Source of the DNA: Pseudaminobacter soli (ex Li et al. 2025)
GTDB taxonomy: Bacteria; Pseudomonadota; Alphaproteobacteria; Rhizobiales; Rhizobiaceae
Reading direction: 5' to 3'
NCBI RefSeq assembly: GCF_003012705.1
Contig: NZ_PXYL01000018.1
Location: forward strand, 29,527-93,526
Length of the DNA: 64,000 nt
Shown: positions 24,547-33,631 of the stretch, one piece after another
Position numbering within the stretch: the stretch's first letter is position 1
How the letters are laid out: each line of letters starts with the position of its first letter
Notes under the pieces: generated by a model
What the model was told of the DNA's origin: nothing
What the model saw: the letters and a program-made list of their open reading frames with translations, nothing else
Databases searched by the model: none
Translations under genes and position numbers: made by a program

Positions 24547-27500
24547 ATGAAGTTTCATCAACTCGCCAGTGCATCCTTTTCTTTTCCTTCCCGCCATCGA
24601 GCACTGCTGTGCACAACCGCATTGGTCGGGCTGCTGGCGACTGTAACAAGCGGTCCCGCATTGGCGCAATCAGCAACGGGCGGTACGGGTGGTCAGTATA
24701 CAGCCACAGGGAACAGCACAGGCGGCAGCGGAGGGGCCGTTAGCCAAGCGGGTGCTGATGGCGAAAGCAATCCCGGCTCCGGCGGCGCTGCGGGCACGGC
24801 GGCTTCTCCAAACGGTGGCAATGGCCGCGACAGCAGTGGCGGCCTCGTTAGCGGCGGTGGCGGCGGCGGTGGCTACAGCAATGCGAATAGCAACACGACC
24901 ATCAACAGCAATCTATCTGGTGGCAATGGTGGCAATGGCGGCATGTACGGCGGAGGTGGAGGTGGAGGTGCCGGGGGCAACGGGCTGAATAGTTCAGCTA
25001 TAGGAAGCCTTGTCATCGCGAAAGACGCTTACGTTCGTGGCGGAAGCGGGGGGCATGGCGGCTCGGGCAATGGAGGGTACCCTGGCACCGGTGGGACAGG
25101 AGCCGGCGGCGCGGCTGGTGGCAGCCAAAACATGGGTTGGGCCGGCGGCGGTGGCGGTGGCGGCGGCGCCGGAATTGTCGTTCTCCAACCCGGCGTAACT
25201 CTTACCAATGGCGGCACGGTATACGGCGGCAGCGGTGGCTCGAGTGACATGTGGGGTGGCGCCGGTGGTGGCGGCGCAGGCGTAATTGGCAATGCCCTTG
25301 CCATCGTCAACACAGGGACGATTGCAGGCGGCAACGGAGGAACCACCTTTGCTGTTGGCGGCAATGGGGGAGCCGGCATCATTGGTAGTGGTCTCACCAT
25401 TATCAATAGCGGCACGATCAAAGGCGGTACCGCTTACCCTGTTAACAGTCCCGGTGTCAGTGGTGTCAACGGTAACGCGGTTACCTTTACAGGCGGGATT
25501 AATTCGCTGGAATTGCGAGCTGGTTCGGTCATCGCCGGCAATGTGGTTGGCGCAACGGGCGGAGGGACCGCCAATTCCTTGATCCTTGGCGGTGATACGA
25601 CGCAACCGGGCGGGAGCGGCGCGACGACCTTCAATGTTTCCGCCATCGGCAATCAATATCAGAATTTCACTGCCTTCCAGAAATCCGGGATGAGTAACTG
25701 GACGCTGACGGGAACGACCTCCGAAGTCACCCCTTGGACGATCTCGGGCGGCCTTCTTAATTTTGCGTCGATCGGCTCTTTTGGTTCGGGCTACATTACA
25801 TTGAACGGTGGCGGCCTGCAGTGGGCTACAGGTAATGCTACCGATATTTCCGGCCGCCTGAATCCAATCGGTGTGGGAGGTGGTGTATTCGATACCAATG
25901 GCAATGACGTTACCTTCGCCAACTCGCTAACTGGCGGCGGAGGCATGGCCAAGACAGGCGGTGGCACGCTCACCCTGATTGGTGCGAATGGCTACACGGG
26001 CGGCACGACGATCAATGCGGGTACCCTGGCTTTGTCCGGATTGGGCTCGGTCGCCTCGTCCTCGGGCGTGTCGATTGCCGACAATGGGCGTTTTGACATC
26101 AGCGCGACCACGAGCGGTGCGGGCATTCAGTCGCTCTCCGGGGGAGGCAATGTTTGGCTCGGGGGCAAGACGCTGGTCCTGACCAATGCCAGCGGCACGT
26201 TTTCAGGCGCGATTGCTGGGACGGGCAGCTTGTTGCTGGCCGGCGGTACACAGACGCTGTCGGGCACGAATAGCTACACGGACATGACGGCGATCAGTGC
26301 TGGAGCTACGCTGGCACTCTCCGGGACCGGCTCGATTTCGTCGTCTTCTGTCGTAGCGGTCGCCAATAACGCAAAATTCGACATCAGCGCATCCACGAGC
26401 GGCGCGAGCATTCAGTCGCTCTCCGGTGCTGGCAGCGTCGTGCTCGGCGGTCAGATGCTAACGCTGACCAATGCCACCGGTTTGTTTTCGGGTGAGATCT
26501 CCGGAACCGGGGGGCTGACGCTGACAGGCGGGACGGAAACCCTTGCTGGTACGAACACCTACACGGGCGGCACCACCATCAACGACGCGATCGTGCGCGC
26601 GAACGCGGCAAGCGCGCTAGGGGGAGCGTCGCCCATAGGCGCTTACGGTGCCTTGAACATCATCAATGGCGGTGCGCTTTATCTCAATGCAGCGCAGAAG
26701 GTCGGTGCACTCTCCGGCGACAGCAGCGCTATCATCAGCAATCAGACCGGGGCAAATACACTGGTCGTTAATCAGTTCGGCGACACCACCTATGCTGGCA
26801 GCCTTCAGGGCGACCTCTACCTCACCCTGAACGGCAACTCCAGCGCAGACACGCTGACTATCTCCGGCACTAACAATACCTATACCGGAAACACCATCAT
26901 TAACAGCGGCACGCTGGTAGTGGATGGCACGATTGATGGCACGAACGCCGTCCTCGTCAACGCCGGGGGCACGCTAAGCGGCTCAGGGACAATCACGACC
27001 GCATCAACCGGCGGTTTCGTCCACGTCAGCTCGGGTGGCTTCGTCGTGCCGAGCGCGGGAACGGCGTTGACGATCAATGGCAGTGTCTCCGTCGGGGGAA
27101 CAACCAGCGTCGCCGCCGACGCGCAGCTTTCAGTTTCCGGCCGCTATGAGCAATTTACCGGCTCGACGCTGGACATCATCGTAGGCTCGAAGAGTCCGGC
27201 CATCACGGCGGATAGCGCGTCGCTGGGCGGAACCCTGAACATTGCTGGCATCAGCAGCTCGAGCCAACTCCCCCAGACGCTGGTCAGCACCACAAGCGGC
27301 GTCAGCGGTAGTTTTTCGTCGGTCACAGTCGGCGGCTTCGCCGGGACGGTTGATTACATGACCGTCAATACCGGCAAGTCAACGGATGGCACCCAGTATT
27401 TGGCGAGCTATGGTCTGAGCTGGACCGCAAACAACAACCTCGGTCACGGCACATTCACCCTGACCAACGCCTCCGACAGTTTCAACGTCGGCACGGTACT

Positions 27501-30000
27501 CGGTAATGAAGCCGCCAATGCGGCAACGAGCTGGGACGGAATCAGCTTGACCAAAGCCGGTGCTGGTACGCTGATCCTTTCGGCAAACAACACCTACACT
27601 GGTGGTACAACAATCTCCTCCGGCACGCTGCAACTCGGCGATGGCGGTACAACCGGCTCGATCCTCGGCAATGTGACCAATGACGGCACACTGGCGTTCA
27701 ACCGTAGCGATGATGTCGTATTCGGCGGAGTGATCTCCGGTAGAGGCTCCGTCGAGCAGAACGGCGCGGGCACGGCGACCCTGACCATCAACAACAGCTA
27801 CACCGGCCTGACCACCGTCAACGCGGGTACGCTCGCCATCGCTTCGACTGGCGGTGTTGCGGGCAATGTCGTCAACAACGCGACCTTCAACAATGCCGGC
27901 GCAGTCGGCGGCGGAGTGGCCAACGCAGCCAATGCCACCCTCACGCAGACCGGCGGCAGCATTGCTGGCGGCCTCGCCAACAGCGGCTCGGTGAACGCCA
28001 ATGGCGGCGCGCTCAACGGAGCCATCGTCAACAACGCTGGCGCGACCTTCAATGTCGGCGGCACGGTGACCAGCAGCGACACGTTCAACAACGCCAATGG
28101 CGCAACTCTGGCGGTCCAGGCAACGGGCGACTACAAGTTGGCCGGCAACCTCACCAACAGCGGAACAGTCACGATTGATGAGGGCGGCTCACTGACCGCA
28201 GGCAGCATTACCAATACCGCCAACGGCGTCGTCACCAATAACGGCACCGTCATCGATGATCTCGACAACGCCGGCTTCTACACCAACAACAAAACCCAGA
28301 ACTCCAATGTCGCGTCCAACAGCGGCACTATTGTCAATAGCCTTGGCGCTACCTGGAACGGCAATTTCAATACCTCCGGCACCGTCAGCAATCTTGGCAC
28401 GATCGACGGGAGCCTGACCCAAAGCGCCGGAATAACAACCAACAACGGAAGCATCACTGGTGCGGTCATCGTCAATGGCGGCGTGTTCTTCGGCACGGGT
28501 TCGGTAGGATTGCTCACCATTGCCAATGGAGCAACCATCGCGCCGTCCGACAATGGCAGCGTCGGCACGATGAGCGTTGCCGGCAATATGGTGTTCGCCC
28601 AAGGCTCAACCTATCAGGTGGCCATAAACACTGCCGGGCAAGCCTCGCGGATCGATGCCGCCGGTACGGCTACGATCAACGGCGGCACCGTCGCGGTCAT
28701 GGCTGGACAGGGAAGCTACAATCCAAGGTCCACCGCCACCATTCTCAGTGCGCAAGGCGGCGTCTCCGGGAGGTTCGACGGTGTTACCTCGAACCTGGCC
28801 TTCCTGACGCCGACGCTGAGCTACGATTCCAACGACGTGTACCTGGTTGTCACCCGCAACAACGTCAATTTTGCCGACGTCGCGACGACGCCAAACCAGA
28901 CCAACGTCGCCAACGCCATCACTGCGCTGATGATCGGCAATCCGGTCTGGGATGCTGTTGTTGGTCTAGATACGAGGACGGCGCGCGTTGCGTTCGATCA
29001 GCTCTCGGGCGAAGTCCATGCCTCGGGGAACACGGCGTTGATCGAGGACAGCCGTTTCGTGCGCGATGCGGCCCTTGACCGCTTGCGCTCCGGTGCCTGC
29101 TCAGCCTCCGGGGGCACGACCTCGCTTTCAGTCATCGAGCCCAATGGCGGACGTGCAGATTTTGGCTGCGACAGCGGTCAGGCCGTCACCTGGGCCAGAG
29201 GCTTTGGCTCATGGGGCGACATAAACGGCGACGGCAATGCGGCCAGTATCCACCGTTCCATTGGTGGTCTCCTGATGGGCGTTGATAGCCAGTTGCTCGA
29301 CAGCTGGCGAGTTGGCGTCCTTGGCGGCTACAGCCGCTCCAGCTTCAACGTGAATGACCGCATGTCGTCGGGATCGAGCGACAACTACTCGCTCGGTCTC
29401 TACGCCGGCAGCCAATGGGGCAATTTCGCCTTCCGGTCGGGAGCGGCTTATACGTGGCATGACATCTCGACCAGCCGCGGCGTCGCCTTCCCTGGCTTCT
29501 CCGACAGTCTCAGCGGCGACTATAACGCCGGCACTACACAGCTGTTCGGCGAACTCGGCTATGGCATCAACGCGGGCGCCGTCACCTTCGAGCCCTTCGC
29601 CAATCTGGCTTACGTGAACCTGCATACGGACGGTTTCGCGGAAAAGGGAGGCGTCGCTGCGTTGACTGCCAACAGCGGCAACACCGATACCACGTTTTCG
29701 ACACTGGGCCTGAACCTCTCAAGCGACATCATGCTCGGCGGCTTGAAAGCCACCGCATCCGGATCGCTCGGCTGGCGGCATGCCTTCGGCGGTATCAAGC
29801 CAGTCTCAGCAATGGCCCTTGCCGGCAGCTCGGACTTCTCCATCGCAGGTGCGCCAATCGTCAGGGATGCAGCCGTTATCAACGCCGGCCTCGATCTGGC
29901 CGTCTCCCCCAACGCTGTTCTCGGTGTCTCCTATAGCGGCCAATTAGGCTCAGGTATCGCCGACAACAGCATTCGGGGTGACTTCAAACTCAGTTTCTGA
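24547..30000 (+). CDS. Large autotransporter (type V secretion) with glycine-rich passenger
   Basis: Outer-membrane autotransporter of 1817 residues. The N-terminus has a somewhat extended signal peptide (basic region HRALL, hydrophobic CTTALVGLLATVTSG, cleavage after ALAQ). Residues about 40-280 are extremely rich in GG/GGN repeats. The passenger then shows repeated beta-strand units typical of autotransporter-associated PATR repeats (SGGLTLTGGTETLAGTNTY-like words recurring). The beta-barrel starts near residue 1500 (ALIEDSRFVRDAALDRLR) and the protein ends in KLSF, with the terminal Phe of outer-membrane proteins. It is divergent from a kinase/regulator pair that probably controls it. Adhesion or surface structure is likely; no protease motif was seen. 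Confidence 0.93.
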   Translation: MKFHQLASASFSFPSRHRALLCTTALVGLLATVTSGPALAQSATGGTGGQYTATGNSTGGSGGAVSQAGADGESNPGSGGAAGTAASPNGGNGRDSSGGLVSGGGGGGGYSNANSNTTINSNLSGGNGGNGGMYGGGGGGGAGGNGLNSSAIGSLVIAKDAYVRGGSGGHGGSGNGGYPGTGGTGAGGAAGGSQNMGWAGGGGGGGGAGIVVLQPGVTLTNGGTVYGGSGGSSDMWGGAGGGGAGVIGNALAIVNTGTIAGGNGGTTFAVGGNGGAGIIGSGLTIINSGTIKGGTAYPVNSPGVSGVNGNAVTFTGGINSLELRAGSVIAGNVVGATGGGTANSLILGGDTTQPGGSGATTFNVSAIGNQYQNFTAFQKSGMSNWTLTGTTSEVTPWTISGGLLNFASIGSFGSGYITLNGGGLQWATGNATDISGRLNPIGVGGGVFDTNGNDVTFANSLTGGGGMAKTGGGTLTLIGANGYTGGTTINAGTLALSGLGSVASSSGVSIADNGRFDISATTSGAGIQSLSGGGNVWLGGKTLVLTNASGTFSGAIAGTGSLLLAGGTQTLSGTNSYTDMTAISAGATLALSGTGSISSSSVVAVANNAKFDISASTSGASIQSLSGAGSVVLGGQMLTLTNATGLFSGEISGTGGLTLTGGTETLAGTNTYTGGTTINDAIVRANAASALGGASPIGAYGALNIINGGALYLNAAQKVGALSGDSSAIISNQTGANTLVVNQFGDTTYAGSLQGDLYLTLNGNSSADTLTISGTNNTYTGNTIINSGTLVVDGTIDGTNAVLVNAGGTLSGSGTITTASTGGFVHVSSGGFVVPSAGTALTINGSVSVGGTTSVAADAQLSVSGRYEQFTGSTLDIIVGSKSPAITADSASLGGTLNIAGISSSSQLPQTLVSTTSGVSGSFSSVTVGGFAGTVDYMTVNTGKSTDGTQYLASYGLSWTANNNLGHGTFTLTNASDSFNVGTVLGNEAANAATSWDGISLTKAGAGTLILSANNTYTGGTTISSGTLQLGDGGTTGSILGNVTNDGTLAFNRSDDVVFGGVISGRGSVEQNGAGTATLTINNSYTGLTTVNAGTLAIASTGGVAGNVVNNATFNNAGAVGGGVANAANATLTQTGGSIAGGLANSGSVNANGGALNGAIVNNAGATFNVGGTVTSSDTFNNANGATLAVQATGDYKLAGNLTNSGTVTIDEGGSLTAGSITNTANGVVTNNGTVIDDLDNAGFYTNNKTQNSNVASNSGTIVNSLGATWNGNFNTSGTVSNLGTIDGSLTQSAGITTNNGSITGAVIVNGGVFFGTGSVGLLTIANGATIAPSDNGSVGTMSVAGNMVFAQGSTYQVAINTAGQASRIDAAGTATINGGTVAVMAGQGSYNPRSTATILSAQGGVSGRFDGVTSNLAFLTPTLSYDSNDVYLVVTRNNVNFADVATTPNQTNVANAITALMIGNPVWDAVVGLDTRTARVAFDQLSGEVHASGNTALIEDSRFVRDAALDRLRSGACSASGGTTSLSVIEPNGGRADFGCDSGQAVTWARGFGSWGDINGDGNAASIHRSIGGLLMGVDSQLLDSWRVGVLGGYSRSSFNVNDRMSSGSSDNYSLGLYAGSQWGNFAFRSGAAYTWHDISTSRGVAFPGFSDSLSGDYNAGTTQLFGELGYGINAGAVTFEPFANLAYVNLHTDGFAEKGGVAALTANSGNTDTTFSTLGLNLSSDIMLGGLKATASGSLGWRHAFGGIKPVSAMALAGSSDFSIAGAPIVRDAAVINAGLDLAVSPNAVLGVSYSGQLGSGIADNSIRGDFKLSF

Positions 30001-30103
30001 ATAAGAAGATCTCGAAACTGCTCGATGAAGCGACTTACAAGGGGTTGGTCAGCAACCTCGTCGTCAGCAGTTCCGCGTCAGCCGTGCCGAGGGGCGTAGC
30101 GAG

Positions 30104-31214
30104 ATGCGACTCTGCCGCGAACACGCGGCGCGCGAGGACTGGGCGGTCGCCGGCAGCCATCACGATGCCGGCGTCTCCGGCGCCAGCCTGGTGCTCAGGC
30201 CCGGCATCCAGCAGCTGCTGCGCGACGCGCAAGGCGGGCGATTCGAGATCGTGCTGGCCGAGGCAGCTCGACCGCCTGTCGCGCGACCAGGCCGACGTCG
30301 CCACGCTTTACAAGCAGCTCAAGTTTTGCGGCGTCGCGATCGTCACTTTGGCCGAGGGGGCGATCTCCGAACTGCATGTCGGGCTCAAGGGCACGATGAA
30401 CGCGCTGTTCCTGAAAGACCTGGCGCTGAAGACGCGGCGCGGCCTGCGCGGCCGTGTCGAGGCCGGCAAATCCGGCGGCGGGCTGTGCTACGGCTACCGC
30501 GTCGTCAGGCGGCACGATGCCGGCGGCGCCGCCCTCAACGGCGAGCGCACCATCGACGCTGACCAAGCCGCCGTCATCCGCCGCGTCTTTGCCGACTTCG
30601 CCGCCGGTCTCGGCCCGCGCGCCATCGCCAAGCGGCTCAACGACCAAGGCATAGCCGGTCCCGCCGGCAAGATGCGGGTGCTGGCCGGCCTCCGGCGCCG
30701 GCTGATGGCACCGGAGGCCGCGGCGGCGGCGATGCGCGCCTACGCCGAGGAGAGCAACCGGCTCAATCGCGCACGCCGCGCCAATGCCGACGCCTGGCGA
30801 TCCGAGCTTACCAGGATCGACAAGCAGATCCGCAGCCTCATCGAGGCGATCAAGGCCGGCATGTTCCAGGCCAGCATGAAGGCGGCGCTGGATGAGCTCG
30901 AGGCGCGCCAGGTCAAGCTCACCGAGCTGCTGGCCGCTACCCCACAAGACATGCCTGACCTTTTTCCAAGTATTTCGAAAGTCTATGCCAAGAAAGTCGA
31001 GCAGTTGTCCGCGGCGCTCAACTGTCCGGACGACCGCCAGGCAGCAGCGCAGGCTTTGCGCAGCCTGATCGCGAAGATCGTGCTCTCCCCAGGCCCGCAC
31101 AAGGGCGAGATCGAGGCGACGCTGTACGGGGAACTCGGCACGATCCTGAACTGGGCGGATGGGCAGCCGCCAAACAAAAACACTCCCGGAGCTGGGCTCG
31201 CAGGAGTGTTTTGA
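30104..31214 (+). pseudogene. Serine recombinase (resolvase/invertase large type), broken
   Basis: Reading starts mid-domain at LCREHAAREDWAVAGSHHDAGVSG (30104 onward, frame 2). A frameshift near 30262 moves it to LDRLSRDQADVATLYKQL and then NALFLKDLALKTRRGLRGRVEAGKSGGG, typical of the catalytic-domain end and recombinase domain. After DQGIAGPAGKM the sequence jumps to LAGLRRRLMAPEAA, so most of the recombinase domain and its zinc ribbon are deleted. The C-terminal coiled-coil-like part is intact to 31214. The catalytic Ser region at the extreme N-terminus is missing. The gene is dead and directly precedes a hairpin and the second 39-bp repeat. Confidence 0.85.
31177..31212. terminator. Hairpin at the end of the recombinase pseudogene
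   Basis: AAAACACTCC (31177-31186) pairs perfectly with GGAGTGTTTT (31203-31212) over 10 bp around a 16-base loop, ending in T4. It overlaps the last codons of the recombinase and has a bidirectional terminator shape. Confidence 0.65.
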
Positions 31215-31216
31215 AC

Positions 31217-31255
31217 TTTGGTTGCGGGGGCTCGCAACTACCGATGCCGACATTT
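31217..31255. repeat. 39-bp direct repeat, copy 2 (candidate recombination site)
   Basis: Same sequence as 15409-15447 with two substitutions, same orientation, right after a hairpin and the recombinase pseudogene. Short similarity continues past both copies (CAGAT about four bases later). Confidence 0.65.
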
Positions 31256-31261
31256 ATTACA

Positions 31262-31641
31262 GATTGCTGTTTAATGAGAAGTCGCTCCAGGTTTCGCTCG
31301 AACCAGCGGCGGGCGTCGATTTCCGCTTCGATCCAACTTTTGATCAGCGGATCCAGGGCAACAGTGTCGAGCTGCTCGGCGTGCTGCCAGATGGCTTTGG
31401 TCAATGCGCAGGCAAGCGGCGTCAATGTTGTCAGACGCTGCTGCCCGTCGAGCGCACTCGGTACGATCTGCAACGTCGCGACGCTGGTGCTGATTATCAA
31501 AGCCAGCCGCCTCGCAGAGCGCTTGATGTCGAGATGTTCCGATATCTCTGGCAGCGCTTCCCGGCAACGCAAGCTGAAACCAAGGTACCATCGCAATAAC
31601 AGCGGGATTATGGACTGCTCGAATTGGGGGCCGTAGAACAA
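31262..31641 (-). pseudogene. Unclear fragment, possible mobile-element debris
   Basis: An open stretch on the minus strand gives FEQSIIPLLLRWYLGFSLRCRE, loosely like the N-terminus of IS6-type transposases, then ALDGQQRLTTLTPLACAL, which contains the DGQQRLTTL word known from DUF262 proteins, and WFERNLERLLIK. No start with a ribosome binding site and no complete domain was found. I think it is debris next to the recombinase remnant, but it could be a chance open frame. Confidence 0.3.
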
Positions 31642-31749
31642 GTGCGCTCCCCAAAAGCTAAGACTTTCACAATATAGGCAAAGTCACCGCACACTTTACT
31701 GCCCGCATCTGGCGGCAGCGTTCCACCTCAAGTTGACTGTTGATTGCCG
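31642..31749. other. Unassigned junction sequence
   Basis: No gene or motif recognised between the unclear fragment and the S58 peptidase remnant. Confidence 0.35.
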
Positions 31750-31935
31750 CTCCAACGGCTTGTTGGACCCCGTCTACATGACTGTGGTGGACAGCGTGAA
31801 GGAAGCCGTGGTCAACGCCATGCTCGCCGCAGAAGACATGGGCGGCACGCCCGACTGAAGATCGAGGCGATAAGGCACGAGCTGCCTCTCGATGTCATGC
31901 GCCAATATGGGCGGGTGAACTTATTGGCGTGCGGC
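31750..31935 (+). pseudogene. C-terminal remnant of an S58 (DmpA-type) aminopeptidase
   Basis: One frame gives NGLLDPVYMTVVDSVKEAV and ends at TGA 31856-31858 after MLAAEDMGGTPD. A second frame continues with KIEAIRHELPLDVMRQYGR. Together these resemble the C-terminal end of DmpA/P1-family L-aminopeptidase/D-esterases (LFxATVEATEEAVxNAL-AA, then -VEALPHDRLxxVLRKYxR). The frameshift near 31855 and the missing N-terminal three quarters show it is a fragment. It lies just upstream of the SDR gene. Confidence 0.5.
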
Positions 31936-32037
31936 CCCACCGTTCGTACACTCTCAGTCAAAACTGAATGCAGAGGCAGGCATGACGGCTTCGCCCACTT
32001 CGGCCAAGATGCCGCCTCGAAATGGAGAGGAGACGTT

Positions 32038-32826
32038 ATGCGCTTCAAGGACAAGACCGCCCTGGTCACGGGCGGGGGAACGGGCATCGGAGCGGCGGTA
32101 GCACGCCGCATCCGGGCCGAAGGGGGCGACGTCGCACTCGTCGGCCGCCGTCCCGAACCGCTCCGCGCCGTGGCCGATGAAATCGGAGCCACGATCATCG
32201 CTGCCGATGCCGCCGACACGGCCTCGATGAAGGCCGCCATCCAGAAGACGGCGGAGACTTTCGGTGGCCTCGACATCCTTATCGCCAATGCCGGCGGCCA
32301 CGGCGTCGGCCCAACGATCAGCATGTCCGACGAGACGTGGGATCTGGCCGTCAGGCTCAATCTGAACACCGCTTTCGTAAGCGCCCGCGAGTCGCTTCCT
32401 CACCTCATCAAGAGCAAGGGCAATATCGTCGTGCTCGCCTCGATCGCCGGCCTCTTCGCCGGCCCCGACGCGGCTGGTTACGTCACCATGAAGCATGGCT
32501 GCATCGGCCTGGCGAAATCGCTGGCCCGCGACTACGGACGCCTCGGCGTGCGCACCAACACAGTCTGCCCCGGCTGGGTGACCACCGCCATGGCCGACGA
32601 GCAGATGGAAGTGCTGGTCGAGAAGTTCAAGCTGAAGAACGTCGAGGAGGCCTACGCGCTGGTGACGAAGGATGTGCCGCTCGGCCGCCCCGCATCCGCC
32701 GAGGACGTGGCAAACGCCGTCTGCTTCCTCGCGTCCGACGAGGCTTCGATGATCAACGGGGCCGTGCTGACGGTCGACGGCGGCGCCGGCACCGTCGATC
32801 TGCCGACGCTCGCTTTCGCGGAATAA
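32038..32826 (+). CDS. SDR-family oxidoreductase
   Basis: A 262-residue NAD(P)-dependent short-chain dehydrogenase. The start at 32038 follows GGAGAGGAG; the longer open frame upstream belongs to the peptidase remnant. It has the cofactor motif VTGGGTGIG (residues 10-18), NAG near residue 89, and the catalytic Y148-x3-K152. The C-terminal PLGRPASAEDVANAVCFLAS and NGAVLTVDGGAG are classical SDR. It is the first gene of a three-gene unit with a MoaF-like and an NTF2-like gene, so it may reduce or oxidise a product of the neighbouring catabolic enzymes. Substrate unknown. Confidence 0.93.
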   Translation: MRFKDKTALVTGGGTGIGAAVARRIRAEGGDVALVGRRPEPLRAVADEIGATIIAADAADTASMKAAIQKTAETFGGLDILIANAGGHGVGPTISMSDETWDLAVRLNLNTAFVSARESLPHLIKSKGNIVVLASIAGLFAGPDAAGYVTMKHGCIGLAKSLARDYGRLGVRTNTVCPGWVTTAMADEQMEVLVEKFKLKNVEEAYALVTKDVPLGRPASAEDVANAVCFLASDEASMINGAVLTVDGGAGTVDLPTLAFAE

Positions 32827-32840
32827 TCAGGAGGAAACCG

Positions 32841-33620
32841 ATGAACCAGAACCCCAAGGACTGGAAGACCTACGACCAGTTTGCCTATGGCATCGACACC
32901 AACCGCCTGCCGGCGACCAAGGCGCTGGCAGGCCAGAAGCACAGCGTGACGTTCGACGACCGGCGCCAGCTCGACCTCAGCTTCGCTGACGGTTCGGTGA
33001 CTTGGTCGGATGGCACGGGCGGCGCCAGCGACACCTGCGAGGTGATCGAAGTTGCGCCCGATACCTATTTCGTCGAGATCATCTTCGCCGGCCGGCCCAA
33101 GGAAGCCGAAACGCTGGTCCTCAACCTCAGGAGCAAGCGCGCCCTTTCGATCTACTCGCTGGTGCGCGAGAAGGAGGAAAGCGTGGGCGAGCCGCAGGTG
33201 GCGCAGATCTTCCGCCCTGGCATTCTCGAAGGTGGCCCGGCCACCGGCATGGTCCCGCACGAAACCCGCGACCTCATCGGCCTGAGGGCACACTTCACCT
33301 ACAGCCCCAACCACGTCTACGAGCACACCTATCTGTCGTCGCAGCGCTATGCCTGGCAGAATCTGGTGGGCGTGCAGCGGGGGCACGGCGACGTGGACCT
33401 GGCCACGACCTACAAATTCGACGAGGACCAGTACATCTTCACCTTCCGCGAGTTCAAGATCGCGGTCGCCTCAACCTTCTTTTACAATTTCAAGGACATG
33501 CGTTCGACCGGCAAGTTCCTCGGCATCACCGGCGACGGCCGGATCCAGAACAGCCCGGCCGGCGCCTTCATCCGCAAGGTCTCCACGACCTACTACCTCC
33601 CCGGCCAGGAACCGGTGTGA
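32841..33620 (+). CDS. MoaF-family protein
   Basis: A 259-residue protein resembling MoaF, known from the monoamine-inducible moa operon of Klebsiella and widespread beside catabolic genes. The two-part architecture is visible: a lipocalin-like N-terminal half (KHSVTFDDRRQLDLSFADGSVTW near residue 34) and a C-terminal half with HVYEHTYLSSQRYAWQNL near residue 155 and KDMRSTGKFLGI near residue 218. The role is not established; family naming links it to molybdenum cofactor biosynthesis, but the fold suggests binding of a small molecule. It lies 14 bases after the SDR stop with a GAGGAAA ribosome binding site. Confidence 0.75.
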   Translation: MNQNPKDWKTYDQFAYGIDTNRLPATKALAGQKHSVTFDDRRQLDLSFADGSVTWSDGTGGASDTCEVIEVAPDTYFVEIIFAGRPKEAETLVLNLRSKRALSIYSLVREKEESVGEPQVAQIFRPGILEGGPATGMVPHETRDLIGLRAHFTYSPNHVYEHTYLSSQRYAWQNLVGVQRGHGDVDLATTYKFDEDQYIFTFREFKIAVASTFFYNFKDMRSTGKFLGITGDGRIQNSPAGAFIRKVSTTYYLPGQEPV

Positions 33621-33631
33621 GAGGCCTGACG

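Noticed and set aside
24700..25300. Tandem GGC/GGT-rich repeats considered as a CRISPR or satellite repeat
   Set aside because: They are in-frame glycine codons of the autotransporter; there are no regular spacers. No CRISPR array was seen anywhere in the window.
24994..25656. 220-residue minus-strand frame and Pro-rich minus frames opposite the autotransporter
   Set aside because: Shadows of the glycine-rich passenger coding repeats.
31744..32037. Extended N-terminus of the SDR protein
   Set aside because: The extension reads as the S58 peptidase remnant, and a good ribosome binding site precedes the ATG at 32038.
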